Position numbers and translations under genes: made by a program. 64,000 bases of DNA from Selaginella moellendorffii (Eukaryota; Streptophyta; Lycopodiopsida; Selaginellales; Selaginellaceae): positions 478,006 to 542,005 of the forward strand of contig NW_003314291.1 in NCBI RefSeq assembly GCF_000143415.4. Reading direction: 5' to 3'. The notes under the pieces were generated by a model that did not search any database, had not been told where the DNA came from, and saw nothing but the letters and a program-made list of their open reading frames with translations. Numbering within the stretch: position 1 is the first letter of the stretch; the number at the start of each line of letters is the position of its first letter. Of this stretch, positions 34,901 through 47,296 are shown one piece after another.

Positions 34901-35712
34901 TATGCTAACTCAAAGTGTAACCTCGAGTTGTTAATGTATCTCACTCACGAGCCCAAACGCAAACTCGTGCAAAATGGTACATCTCAAATCCATCTTGCTA
35001 ACTCAAAATGTAATCTTGAATTACTAATGTGCCTCACTCATGAGCCCAAGCACAAACTTGTGCAAACGGAACATCTCTCATTTATCTTATGAGCCCAAGA
35101 GCAAGTTCATAAAATACGGTACAAAAAGGTAACTAAAATCCATACATAAGGAATGAATATGAAGCTTTAGCACCAAAACATATACCCACTTAGATCATCA
35201 TTTTTATCTTTGCATATGTAACGAGACTAATTGCCCAATCTCATTGGATAGTACTTACTGGGACTCATCTTCTAATACCAAATGTAGTGCATGTGGTTTT
35301 TACTCTTTACAGTGGTGTGGAACCCGAGTTTCAGAGCCTTATGCCACTAAATGAAAGAACAAAGCCAAACTTTTAAACATGGAGCCAAGGAGTAAAGGCA
35401 CTAAAGCATATAATGACTTCTGAGCGTACAACCTAAAAAGTGAAGGGACAAGAGTGCAAAATGACTTGGAACAGTCCTAAAGCATCCAGCATTTCAATGC
35501 TATAATTAGCATATAAAACAAAGCCAAACAGAATCTGATATTATTTCAGCATAATTGGTAGTTTAATGCGAAGATATGGGTACTCACCAATTAACATAGT
35601 CTGGGACTTGGGCTTAGACCCAAGCCAGATGCATAACAAGAATAAGCATACAAGTAGGAGCTAGATTATGCCTCAAGTTAGTTGTGACCTACCCAATATT
35701 GCTCCTACTATC
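31920..35712 (-). mobile_element. Old LARD-like element, 5' half (minus orientation)
   Basis: The interior 31920-35282 aligns, on the opposite strand, with about 26330 back to 23196 of the intact LARD; for example 33752-33982 matches 24250-24480 closely enough to share translated segments. The primer site is still visible as TTTGGTATTAGA on the minus strand (35270-35281), and an LTR fragment follows (35283-35712) before similarity ends. Together with 16095-20498 this makes up one element. ATTGA at 20495-20499 and ATTAA at 31920-31924 align to the same place in the intact copy, as a decayed target duplication would. Confidence 0.75.
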
Positions 35713-35759
35713 TAATAAAATCTATATTAGACCATCATAGAACACGCTTTTCAACATTA

Positions 35760-36660
35760 AATTTGATGCATAAGTGTCTTCAATCTCTACTTTATCTCAC
35801 ACACAGTTAAGTTGATGAGCAACAATTAAAATCCTCTTCTTTCGACTGGAACAATATTTTGTGTCATCCTCATGCTATAAATTTTGCAACTTTTTAGTAT
35901 CTAACATACCATCATTAGAAGATTGACAATTCTTTTTGTTCTATTACTTGTTCTTTAGTTGTGGACAATCAATTTGTAATATTCAAACTTGCCATAATAA
36001 TGACAACCTTGTTTATAATTATTTACAAAAAAAAATTGTTTTTTCAACCCTTTTGCATCTGAAGTAGCTATTGTAGACTTCAATTTGTGATATTATTCCT
36101 ATCCTTGTGTCCATAATAATCATTATAATGATTCTCAACTAAAGAACTCAAATGTTTGCAAAACTTATGCTTCTCATTATCAAGTCAACAAGCTATATCA
36201 AAGACCTCTTCCAAACTCTTTGTAAATTGGGAATGCAAGTGTTGTTTCATACTTTCACTGTGAAAGCCATCAATGAAGTAGGATTTATTTTGATCTAAAT
36301 CCTTTATTAAAATAAAGTTATTTAAGTGAATAAACTTCTCAATATAGTCTTTGAGTATCATTTTCCCTTGCTGAAAATGTTGAAATTCCTCACATCATAG
36401 TGAGGGGTAAAATGTAGATAAAACTTAAACTCATCTATAACAGACACTAGTGGTTTTTTATCTACAATATAAGGCTCCTTGGTTGAGTCAAATAATCCAC
36501 AAAATTGCTAGGGTTTTGGGTAAGCAAAGTTTGCATCTTTTGCCTACAATGCAATGATGTAGGTATTGCATCCATCAATGTGACTACCTACAAATCCTAT
36601 ACAACTACTTAGAGCCAAATGACAGCTTATGAATATTGCCTCTTTGTAAATTTATTTAGA
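35760..36660 (-). mobile_element. LTR-retrotransposon gag relic
   Basis: The minus strand reads MILKDYIEKFIHLNNFI, then QNKSYFIDGFHSESMKQHLH and SLEEVFDIAC, which is the order of the gag domain of plant LTR elements (LKEY..KF..L......F..GL). Downstream is a decayed cysteine-bearing segment (CHYYGKFEYYKL) where a zinc knuckle would be. There are several stops. It abuts the truncated old LARD LTR. Confidence 0.55.
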
Positions 36661-37456
36661 ATGGTTGGCTTATTTCATTTTTGTCTATGAGAATTTTTCT
36701 TTGAGTGGTTGAGGAGCTTATCAATCTTATCATGGCACAAGTTTTGGGTGGATATGGGCACTACTATATATCAATTTTTCTCCTTGGCAATGGAAGTTTT
36801 TTTTTTTTTTTTAATTGTTACAAAGAAAGAGAGAGAGAGAGTAAGGAAAATCTAAATAATGTTGGCATTAGCTATCATTTTTGCAAGCTCATTGAGATAA
36901 GTTTGTGGCTAATATGGATAAAACTTTTCTTATGTTGATTCAATGGTGTAGACATGTATGAATATGAGCAATTCTTCTTTTACTTTTTGTTGGTCAGGTA
37001 TTAGTTTTTTAAAACTTAGCGTTCTAATTATATTTATATTTCCAAGTAATACTTTTGCATTTATTAATAAATATTTATTAATAACAATTCTACTTTTTCT
37101 TGAAAATTTATTAGGGTTCCCAATCTAAATCCTGGGTTTTTAATTATATTCCAAGTTGAAAGCGACCAACAGCCTAGCAAATATTGGGTATATACACAAT
37201 CAATAATTTTATACAATATTTTTGCCCTTGTGAACTTGTGAATATACCACATGTAACAATAAAATTTGTAATTACTTTAATGGCAAAACTAAATAAAGTT
37301 AAATTTAAAAATCTGATATACTGTATATGGGCTTTGTCCGCGCGAGTTCGAATCTCTCAGGCGACGCTAGGTTTTTATTTACTCGAATGGCGCATATTCT
37401 TCTAGATCCGTTTTGATCTTCACGAGTATTTCTTCGCCCTACTCATCTATCTCTCC
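36661..37456. other. AT-rich spacer and upstream region of the MCC-beta gene
   Basis: A long T-run followed by GAGAGAGAGA (36799-36842) is the only marked feature. The last 100 bases before the ATG are GC-richer and pyrimidine-rich (CTTCGCCCTACTCATC), as in a leader. Confidence 0.5.
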
Positions 37457-39906
37457 ATGGCGCACAGGCATCGCATCGCAAGGCTGCTGCGATGGAAATG
37501 GCGGCACGCTGGACCTGCGATGGCTCTTGTAAGTCGCTGCCAGGAATCCTCCAGCTCGTGGATTGAATTGCGGGAGTTTTGGCTCGGGAGGATTGGCCAG
37601 GGATCGCGATTTCCATCTCTTTCTCCATCGAGGGGCTATTCCATGGCTTCTGCGTCCACACAACCGCAAGAGAGTGAGAATGTGATGGCCGTGGACATGG
37701 GGCTAAACATTCTCAAGAACGGCGTGGATGTCAAGAGCGATGCTTTCCACGCAAATCGCAAGGCTATGGAAAGACTCGTCTCCGAGCTTCGTGAGAATGT
37801 CCGCAAGGTACTGCTGATCTTTCTCTCGACGTTCTCTACATTTTTTTCTATCTCTTTGTTTTTTCTTTGTTGAAAGGTTTGCAATGACAGGGACCCGAAG
37901 ACTCTCAGCCGCCATAGCGCAAGAAACAAGCTCCTGCCGCGAGAACGAATCGACCAACTTTTGGATGCTGGATCGCCTTTCATCGAATTGTCCCAGGTGA
38001 TAACAGTGTCACAGTTTTACTTCCTTTTCCTCTGATAAAATGTGACAAACTCTTGTGAGCAGCTAGCGGGATTCGACATGTATGACGAGCAAGTTCCTTC
38101 TGGAGGGATTGTCACAGGGATTGGATCGATCCACGGCCGGCTGTGTATGCTCGTCGCCAATGATCCAACAGTAAAAGGTGGAACTTACTATCCTATCACG
38201 GTAAAGAAGCACCTTCGAGCTCAAGAGATCGCAGCTCAATGCAGCCTCCCTTGTATATATCTTGTGGACAGTGGAGGCGCAAATCTCCCCCGGCAAGCCG
38301 ACGTTTTCCCGGATAGAGATCACTTTGGCAGGATTTTCTACAACCAAGCACGGATGTCCGAGGCTGGAATACCTCAGATAGCGCTTGTTCTGGGCTCGTG
38401 TACAGCAGGTGGTGCTTACGTTCCAGCCATGGCCGATGAGAGTGTCATTGTGAAAGAAAATGGGACGATTTTTCTTGCTGGACCTCCCCTTGTCAAGGTA
38501 CGGCTTCGTTCCTTTGTGGCTTCGTGGCTTTGTTCTCGTGCTGCTTTTGTTTTTGTTTTTCTGGCTTTTCCGTTTTCGTTTCTTTAACTTTCTTTCTGTG
38601 TGCTTTCTCAGGCTGCGACCGGAGAGGAAGTCTCTGCTGAAAATCTCGGAGGAGCCGATTTGCACTGTAAAGTATCAGGAGTAGCCGACCACTTTGCGAA
38701 AGGTAAGGATCTTTCAGTTCGAATGTTTGCTCACAGTTTTTATGTTCACAGATGAGCTACATGCTCTTGGAATTGGTCGAAAGATTGTCCGGAATTTACA
38801 TCTTGCTGCGTCAACTCCCAACGTAAAGCTGGACGAAGACGCTGTCGTAAGGGAACCATNNNNNNNNNNNNNNNNNNNNNNNNNNNNNNNNNNNNNNNNN
38901 NNNNNNNNNNNNNNNNNNNNNNNNNNNNNNNNNNNNNNNNNNNNNNNNNNNNNNNNNNNNNNNNNNNNNNNNNAGCTATATGGAAGTGTAAGCTTTTTCG
39001 AATTTGTCTTCCTTCAAAACTTACTGATCTCAATCTTCCAGACGCTGGTCACAGGATTTGCAAAGATTCATGGACAGTCCGTTGGGATTCTGGGAAACAA
39101 TGGAATTCTTTTCACGGAGTCAGCCTTGAAAGGTGCTCACTTCATTCAGCTCTGTGCTCAACGCCACATTCCGCTACTATTTCTTCAGAATATCACTGGC
39201 TTCATGGTTCGTATCAACGAACATATCCTTCTATCCATTTCATGTGATTTTATTTGTGATAATTCTAGGTGGGATCCAAATCCGAGGCTAGTGGTATTGC
39301 CAAAGCGGGTGCCAAAATGGTCATGGCTGTTGCTTGTGCCAAGGTTGCTTTGAAAAACTTTAGATAATAGTTTCTTACCTGTTTGAAACTTTTCTAGGTG
39401 CCCAAAATTACTGTGATAGTCGGAGGGAGCTACGGCGCCGGGAACTATGGAATGTGCGGACGTGCTTACAGTCCCAACTTCCTTTTTCTGTGGCCAAACG
39501 CTAGGATCTCGGTCATGGGAGGCAGCCAGGTATGTTTCTTCATATAGTTTTAAAGAGTTCCTTGAGTCAGCGTGAGTTTTTATCCGATCAGGCAGCAGGA
39601 GTTCTCGTGCAGATTGAGAAGGAGCAACGCTCTAGGAAAGGAAATCCAGTAAGTGTTTCTCGTGAGCATTTCTTTTCTTGTATGATGGTGGCTCTCTTGC
39701 AGTGGAGCAAGGAAGAGGAGGAGCTTTTTAAATCCAAGACTGTAGAGTCTTACGAGCGAGAGGCCAATCCTTATTATGCGACTGCCAGGCTTTGGGACGA
39801 TGGTGTGATTGATCCCGCGGACACGAGACAAGTTGTAGGACTGTGTCTCAAGGCCGCATCTCAAAGCTCTCCACAAACTTCTAAGTACGGAGTTTTTCGG
39901 ATGTAA
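37457..39906 (+). CDS. MCCB: 3-methylcrotonyl-CoA carboxylase beta (non-biotin) subunit, mitochondrial
   Basis: It carboxylates 3-methylcrotonyl-CoA in leucine breakdown, together with the biotin-bearing alpha subunit, in the mitochondrial matrix. Ten exons: 37457-37807, 37877-37996, 38063-38497, 38612-38702, 38752-38987, 39042-39206, 39269-39343, 39398-39529, 39592-39648 and 39703-39906. All introns are GT-AG and 45-115 nt, and the frame is kept throughout (about 621 residues including 39 unknown). The N-terminus is rich in Arg with few acidic residues, a plausible transit peptide. The carboxyltransferase core shows [92 protein letters not shown] and [11 protein letters not shown], all typical of this subunit. 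The VPSGGIVTG and [11 protein letters not shown] forms favour MCC over propionyl-CoA carboxylase. Exon 5 contains the assembly gap. Confidence 0.95.
38860..38973. other. Assembly gap (114 N) inside MCC-beta exon 5
   Basis: With the flanking partial codons, the gap spans exactly 39 codons. The distance and phase both agree with the recalled length of this region in plant MCC-beta proteins, so the gap size is probably right and no intron is hidden. Confidence 0.95.
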
Positions 39907-40560
39907 CTACAGAAGATTGGATCTAGACTTCAAGCAAAAAACGAAAACGTCACTCGAGAGACTCAAACTCTCGTGCATGTTATTTAGCATCGACCAAAGC
40001 AACTTTCATATACAACATTTCATCACTCTTACATATGAAATCTTTAGTCCAAATGCCAACCTTCTTATTTAAGCCATTGATGTCATCTGCAACCTGTGGA
40101 ACTGGTGGCAATTATAACAAAGTTACAAGATCTGCAAGATTAATACTATTTTATAATCTTTAACTGAATCTACTTTATTCATTCTAGGGTACAAAATAAA
40201 GTGAAGTATAAGACTAATAATTTTGTTCCACTAATCCAAGTTACTCTCTAATCATCAATGTCTCACCTAACCCATATTTCAGGCTTTATAGTGTGTTTTC
40301 TCTAATATATTTAAAATAATGTAGCATACTTGTAATAAAACTTATTGCTAACTCAAAGAATGATACTAAAACAGTTTTTAAAACCCTAAAGGGGTCTAGA
40401 AATTATTTAGTCCATATCAAAAGTTAATGCTAATCCCAAATGCCCATCTATATGCATAGTATATCTTGAGTTTAAATTCCATGAGTAAATATTTGAGGTT
40501 TAATTTTTACCATGTGTAGTAATGGTGAATATACTCAATAAATATAGAAAGAAGGTAAAT
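39907..40560. other. 3' flank of MCC-beta, no gene seen
   Basis: AT-rich with no motif; presumably the 3' UTR and spacer before the gypsy nest. Confidence 0.45.
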
Positions 40561-42097
40561 ATGTGATATTATCCCTTGATTGTAGCATATTTAAATTTAG
40601 AGTTGAGCTCTAATTCATTACACTACAAAACAAGGGTTTAATATACATTTAATATCCCTTATAAGCATTAACTCCCTTTATCCAACTCTTGCATGACTAG
40701 AGTAATATGGAATTTGGGATTAGACCCAAGTTAAATGCAAATAAAGAGTAATATAGCCTAGTAAAAGCTAAACTAATGTTTTATGTGATTGACCATACTT
40801 TAAACCACTATCTGTAATATATATTTAAAACCCCCCAAATGTATTACTATATAAACCTTGGTATGTCCATCTAAATTTCTGATTGTGATCTTAATAATTG
40901 ATACACATCCTCATGATAACATCTTTTTTCATAATAAAAAGGATTGGCACTCCATAAAATGACTTATTTAGCTGAATATAACCTTTGTCAAAAAGTTCTA
41001 TGAATTATTTCTTGAGTTTATTCATTTCTTTGATGTTCAAATGGCATAGAGCATTTGTAGGTAGTTTAGAATCCAAAACAATCTCAATTTAATAATCAAC
41101 CTCATAGCCTTAGCAGTAAATGTTTTGGAAAAATATCAAGATTCCTCACCAATAACTCTAAAAAGTTTCTTAGTATAGGATTAACTCTATCACCAATTCA
41201 AACTAGTCACCATCACTTAAACCCAAAAGGTTTGACATCTCTTTCTAATTATTTTTTAAACTGCTCTCGTAGTTAGGAATTTGGCATCCTAATCCCTTGA
41301 GAAGCACTTTTGCAATTGAAAGAACATATTAAGATATCCTTTTGACCTCAATATGATATGATTTTATTCAGTATTATCATCCATTGGGATATAATTATTG
41401 AAGAGACCTATACCAAACACTAAAGAAAAATTTAGTATCTTCAACACTATTAAATCCAATTTTTATTTTTACTTGGATATCTTTATTGGAATATCACTTA
41501 CAAATTTCTTAGCTATTTGCCCATTTTCTGCAAAATTGAAGTGTATAGATGACATTCGCTCAGCTTTTAATCCTAACAATTTAACCAAATCTTCAAATAT
41601 CACATTGTGTGTTGCTCTTATGCCAATTATTACTCAAATTCAGTGTTCATAGGCAAAACTTACAAAATACATCAATGGATTGGTGCTTGCTTTGATTGCG
41701 ATAAAAACTTAAAGAATATAGCTCACCTCTTCTTCCCCATAATTTGCATTAACCAATTTATCAACTATTTCAACTTCACCACCACCATCTTTATTTATGA
41801 TATTGACACAAAATTTTATTTTATGTTTATTAAGACCTTTTGAGGACTTATATTCTACTTCTCCATAATGGAAGTAATGATCCACACTATATGTTTTGCT
41901 AGGAGTATATTCGACTAAGAGTAAGTTTTGCAAGTTGCTACTAGTTATACCCATTAGAAAAAGGAATAAAGGGCTTAGGACTAGAAGAAGTTGTTAATGA
42001 TCACTAATCACCACTCTTATTAACCATCATTTATAAACCTCTAAAGTGGAATTTCCCTTTTACCCTCTATTTCCATTCTTCCCAAAGTTGTTATTTT

Positions 42098-42483
42098 TGT
42101 CAAGACCCCCAACAAGATCAAGACTGAAAAATGCAAAAGACAAAGAGAAAAGCTAATGGAAACGAAGAAAAGGCCTTAGACTGGTGTTGATTCAGATTGT
42201 GGAGAAATGGAACAAGGCTAACCTATATATACTATAGGTTGATGAAGCTCCACCACTCTTGGATCGAGGACGGCCTAAATATAGCTGAGGTTGAGGAGGC
42301 GCCACATCATCATCAGGAATGTGGCTCGAGACTCAGGAATCGGGAAGTGTCTCGAGAGTCAGGAATAGGGAAGTGTCTCGAGAGTCAGGAATAGAGAAGT
42401 GTCTCGAGAGTCAGGAATGTGGTCTGCAAGTCAGGAATCCGGTGAGAGTCAGGAATGTGGCAAGAATTGGGGGATTCCTGACA
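42098..42483 (-). repeat. 3' LTR of the chromovirus (left copy)
   Basis: Contains GTGTCTCGAGAGTCAGGAAT-type short repeats (42345-42415), and one extra 18-bp unit relative to the other LTR near 42437. Confidence 0.93.
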
Positions 42484-42494
42484 GCACCCCCTCC

Positions 42495-45030
42495 TCAAGA
42501 ACGAGTGGAACGAGGATGTGAACGAGAACGAAGAGGAGGATGAGATGAGCGGCGAGGGATGGGAGATGGAGAAAAAGAATGAGGACTGAGACGAGAAGGA
42601 TAGTAGTGGTGGAAGTCCTGAACAAGGTCAGGAGAATGAATCAGGTTGTCCGCAGGTTCCCAAGTGCATTCCTCAGGTCCGTAACCCTTCCAGTCCACCA
42701 GATAGTACAGTTTAGACCGTGAAATCTTGGAATCAAGGATGTCCTGAACCTCGCACTTAGACCCATCCTCAAGCTGCACTGGCGGAGGCGGAGGAATGAC
42801 CCGATTTGGAATAAGACTGGGAATATAAGGCTCAAGGAGAGAGGAGTGAAAAACGGGGTGAATTTGATATGAGGAGGGAAGTGCAAGGCGATAAGTCACA
42901 TGATTAATGATGGCAGTGATAGGGAAAGGACCAAGGCGTTTGAAATCGAGTTTTGGACAGGGCCTGGTGATGGAGATATTTCGCTTGAGGAGCCAGACTT
43001 TATCCCCGACATTGTAAGGGGGACAATCCTGACGATGGACATTGGCAAATGTTTTATGAGATTCCTGAGCATGATGGAGGTGGAAGGAGATGGAGTTGTG
43101 GATTTCCTGGAGGTTGGAGATAAATGCCTCAGAGCGGGGATTTGAACGAGAGGATTCAGATGAAGAAGGAAGTGAGAGATTGAATCGGGGATTTCGGCCA
43201 GAGTTCGCAAAGAAGGGGGAAACTCGAAGAGAGGAGTGAACAGAGTTGTTATAGGAGAACTCAGCAAGGGGAAGGATATCGAACCAGTTATCCTGATGAT
43301 AGTTGATGAAATACCTCAAGAATTGTTCCAACGTCTGAATCATTCGCTCGGACTGCCCATCAGTTTCAGGATGATATGCCGAAGAGAGGTTGGCCTTCAC
43401 TCCAAGCAGCTGCAAAAACCGTTGCCAGAAATGAGAGATGAACTGAGGCCCCCGATCCGAAACCATATATGTAGGAATCCCATGAAGTTGGAAAATTTCC
43501 CTGAATACCAGTTTTGCCATGTCATCGCCCGAAAACTCCTTAGTACATGGCAAGAAGTGCGCCATCTTTGTGAAGCGATCCACCACGACTAAAATGTTGT
43601 TGAAGCCTCCAGAACTCGGAAGATCACTCAAGAAATCCATGGAGATGGATTCCCAAGGACCTGAAGGGACCGGAAGGGAACGAAGCAAACCTGAAGGAAG
43701 GTGGCGAGGTACCTTATTCTGGGCACAAGTGTCACAGGAGGTAACAAAAGCTTTGATGTAGTTGTCCATGTAAGGCCACCAAAAGTCCCGTGCAACTAGC
43801 TCATAGGTTTTCGCAATGCCGAAGTGACCAGCAGTCGGGCTATCGTGGCACGCCATCAGGACCAACCTTCGAGCATCACCTTCAAGAACGTAAAGTTGCT
43901 CCCTACGGTACAATAAGCCATCTAAGAACTCGAACTCGTCAAATCGCCGGCAGTCAGGAGTCACTGGGTGTCCAGCCTGAAGATGGGGGAAGATGTCACT
44001 AGCGAGATCATCGGATTGAAGATCGTTTCTGATTGCATCCATCAAGGAGGAGTCCTGAGGGGCCAGGGAAATTGCCATAACTTGAAGCCGATCAGGACCG
44101 AGGATAACTTGATCCTGTTGATCGAAGGCAGGATTACCAGGCCTGAGACTGAGATAGGAGTGCCTTGAAAGAGCATCAGGAAGGCCTTGAAACTTTCCAG
44201 GTCTGTACTTGATAACAAAGTCAAACCGACTCAGGAATTGTGCCCACCTTGCTTGACGACGGCTTAAAACTCGGGAAGTGGCAAAGTACTCGAGATTTTT
44301 GTGATCCGTCCAGACTGTTGTTTGATGGTTCGCCCCCTCCAAGAAACAGCGCCACTCTCCAAAGGAATCCACGATGGCAAGGAGCTCCTTGTCATGGATT
44401 TCGTAATTGATCTCCGCAGGCTGGAATTTCCGAGAATGGAAAGCGACCAGATGAAGTTCGTGATCCGCTCCGAGTTGAGACAGCACAGCACCAATGGCAA
44501 AGTCGGAGGCGTCAGCCTCGATGAAGAAAGGTTGTGAGGAATCAGCATGGATCAAGATAGGAGCAAAACTGAAGGCTGCCTTGAGTGTGTCGAAGGCCTG
44601 CTGGGCAGCAGCAGACCAAGAGAAGGGAACATCCTTGCAAGTGAGATGTGTGAGAGGAAGGACAATGTCAGAGTAGTGATCAATGAATTTGCGGTAGAAG
44701 TTGGCGAAGCCAAGGAAAACCTGAACGTCTGACATTGATTGTGGAGGCTCCCATTCGAGAATAGTCTTGACTTTGGCAGGATCCATCGTGATACCCTCAG
44801 GAGTGACAATGTACCCAAGGAACTCCACAGACTGCTGATCAAAGGAACATTTCTCAAGCTTCGCGTATAGGCCGTGTTCTCGCAGCTTCGCTAGCACCTT
44901 GCGTACATGTTCATCATGCTCCTCCTGAGTTTTTGAGTAGATGAGGATGTCATCGAGGTAGACGATCACCATCTGATCAAGAAACTCCCGAAAGACGTCG
45001 TTCGCCATGTGTTGAAAAACTGCTGGAGCA
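42495..45030 (-). CDS. Chromovirus pol, 3' part: RT end, RNase H, integrase, chromodomain
   Basis: Continuous frame of more than 830 codons. The RT palm has [20 protein letters not shown] (YLDD catalytic box). RNase H starts [18 protein letters not shown]. Integrase has the HHCC zinc module (H..H....CDTCAQNK) and the DDE residues in [21 protein letters not shown] and [13 protein letters not shown]. After a GPY/F-like segment (LGPFPIT) comes a chromodomain ([28 protein letters not shown]), which in chromoviruses directs integration to certain chromatin. The true protein starts upstream; a 2-base deletion near 45031 separates it from the first part of RT. Confidence 0.93.
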
Positions 45031-46317
45031 TGTCAAGCCAAATGGCATGACAGTGTACTCGAAGTGGCCATAGCGGGTTCGGAATGCAGTCTTCCATTCA
45101 TCACCAGGCCAGATCCGGATCAGGTTGTATGCTCCACGGAGGTCGATCTTGGTGAAGAAGCGGGCACCGCCGAGGCGTTCCAACAGGTCCGAGATTAGGG
45201 GCAGCGGATAACGGTTCCGAATAATCACCTTGTTCAAACCTCGGTAGTCGATGACTAGCCGCAAGCTCCCATCCTTCTTCTTGACAAAGAAGACAGGCGC
45301 TCTAGCCGGGGATTGCGAATGCTGAATGTAGCTCGAGGCAAGGTTCTCATCCACGTACTCTTTGAGGGCCTTAAGCTCGGACGGGGATAACCCGTAGATA
45401 GGCCCCCACGGAGGTGACGCTCCTTCCTGTAAATCAATAGGACAATCATAAGGCCGATGAACAGGCAATACACTAGTTTTTTTCTTGTCAAACACATCCC
45501 CAAAATCATGATACTTCTCAGGAAGACTGACAGAAGAAACATGCAAAGCAAAAAGAAAAAGAGGTTCTTCATGAAGGAGTTCTTTCATAGTGATTGTGGA
45601 GATAGGAGGAGGCGTACGACTAAATGGAATGATGAGATGAGGATACGGTCCAGTGTAAGATGGAAGAGAGGAAAAAGAAGAGGGTGAAAACTTTATAGAG
45701 TCAGGAATAGAACCCCAATTTGAGTTTAGGGAACTTTCCCTGATTCGGACTCGATGAACAGCAGGGGAAGCCGTGGGAGAGATGAGCTGTAATTCCTTCC
45801 AACAGATTTGAGGCTAATGTAATTGGAACCAAGGAAGACCGAACACCACAAAAGAGGACTTGTTGCTGATGATGTTGAAGGCGATATCGGTGACGGTGGA
45901 CCCGATGTGTACTCGAACGGGCAACGTTTCCCTAAGTCTAGAAGATGGAGACACAAAATGCCCGCCGATGCCTTCAACCCTCAAATCCCGTATGGTAGGA
46001 GAAAGAGGAACGTGATGTCGAGCAGCAAAGTCCGTGTCCATGAAGCAGGAAGTTGCACCCGAGTCCAGTAACGCCAGAGCCTTGAGTCCTGATTGTCCGG
46101 TGAAAGAAAGGAGACATGGGACGCGGAAGTTGCGGGAATTGGTGGTGGCTTTGATGAAAGGTGGTGAGGAGCTTGATAAAGAAGAAAAGTGATTTTTATT
46201 CGGGGAGTCCAAACAGACAGCTCCTACTCTGTTTGGACAGGGTCGTTTCCCAACTGCAATAGAGGTGGACTTTGAGGCAGAGTGAACTCGAGCAGTCGAG
46301 GAGGCTTCTTGGGACAT
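45031..46317 (-). CDS. Chromovirus pol, 5' part: protease and first half of RT, with in-frame TAG
   Basis: The aspartic protease shows [13 protein letters not shown] (DSGA active site). An in-frame TAG at 45816-45814 follows WFQLH, in a place where a CAG codon would read on. The frame then continues through [44 protein letters not shown] and [12 protein letters not shown], all standard RT motifs. It is lost at about 45031, where two bases are missing from the expected LTNAP-type sequence. The frame relation to gag is -1. Confidence 0.9.
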
Positions 46318-47194
46318 ACAGCTGCTTTGTGATTAGGATCAGCACAATAGAGGCAAAGATTATGAGATATTCGACGTTGCTTCTCAGCAGGACTCAACTT
46401 CCCTCTAATGAGTCGGGGAGTACCAAAAATATCCATCGGAACCGGAGCAGTAGGTTCAGGAGTATGCCCTGAAGACTCAAGATGGGATTCCTGAGTCTGG
46501 GATGGAAAAACAGCGGTGCGGTGACTTTCCTGACAACGTTCAAAGAGACGATTGTCACATCGAACAGCTTTGTTGATGGCATCCGACAGGTCCTTGGGAT
46601 CCTCCATGGTGAGCAACAAATCCTTGACACCGTTGTTGAGGCCGAAACGAAATTGGTCAATCAGGGCCCGCTCATCCCACTGAGTGTCCAAAGCAAGGAG
46701 TTGGAACTCTGCAGCGTAGATCGAGGCAGGACGAGACCCCTAAGAGAGACGTCTCATCTTTGTGGTAGCAGCCCGAACCCGATCCGTCTCGCCAAAACAT
46801 GCTTCGAGCTTCTCTTTGAACAATTGAAGATCCATCAGCTCTGGAACCACAACCCCTTTCATTCTCTTCTCCAGAAGAGGAGAAAACCATGACAAAGCTG
46901 CACCTTCGAGCAACGTCCCAATCGCGCCGATTTGAGACTCGGGAGTAGGGTACCGCCGATGTTGAAGTGCGAAGATCAACTCCATCTGGTTCAGGAATCC
47001 GCGAAGCTCCGAACACTTGCCTGAAAATTTCGCCGGGAAGCTCACCTTCGGTTCAGGAACTTTGCTGGATCCTTGAGCCGAAAGTGAAGCAAGCTCCTGC
47101 TGCATGCGAAGAAGGGTCACCTTCAGCTCGGTATTCTCAGACTGGATTTTTGCAAGGACTTCAGCAAAGAAATCAGGATGGCTTGGAGACTCCA
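46224..47194 (-). CDS. Chromovirus gag with CCHC zinc knuckle and one in-frame TAG
   Basis: The start is the ATG at 47194 (MESPSHPDFFAEVLAKIQSE), followed by a coiled coil and the capsid-like GFLNQMELIFALQHRRYPTP, then WFSPLLEKRMKG. A TAG at 46742-46740 breaks the frame after KMRRLS, and the same frame resumes with DTQWDERALIDQFRFGLNNG. The zinc knuckle is [14 protein letters not shown] (C-x2-C-x4-H-x4-C). The frame ends at 46224, overlapping the protease frame by 94 bases. Confidence 0.9.
46245..46251 (-). promoter_or_regulatory. -1 ribosomal slippery heptamer GGGAAAC
   Basis: On the minus strand gag codons read TTG GGA AAC, so the heptamer is placed exactly as G GGA AAC in the gag frame. 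A -1 slip here enters the protease frame (next codons CGA CCC TGT), within the 94-base overlap. Confidence 0.75.
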
Positions 47195-47278
47195 TTGGCA
47201 AGAAGAAAGAAAAAAGGGGGAAAAAAAAGGCAAAGGTAATCAAACAATCAAAACGAGCTAAATCAAAAAACGAAAAAA

Positions 47279-47294
47279 CCACAATCTGAATCAA
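47279..47294 (-). promoter_or_regulatory. Chromovirus primer-binding site complementary to its own LTR
   Basis: On the minus strand TTGATTCAGATTGTGG starts two bases after the LTR. It lacks the TGG start expected of a tRNA-primed site. Its exact 16-base complement lies in the LTR at 47386-47401, about 30 bases past a TATA box. Confidence 0.75.
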
Positions 47295-47296
47295 AC

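Noticed and set aside
37325-37375. tRNA-like T-arm (GAGTTCGAATCTC)
   Set aside because: No acceptor stem, D-arm or anticodon arm could be formed around it.
42900-46892. Many plus-strand frames of 60-136 codons across the chromovirus
   Set aside because: All are antisense shadows of gag and pol.
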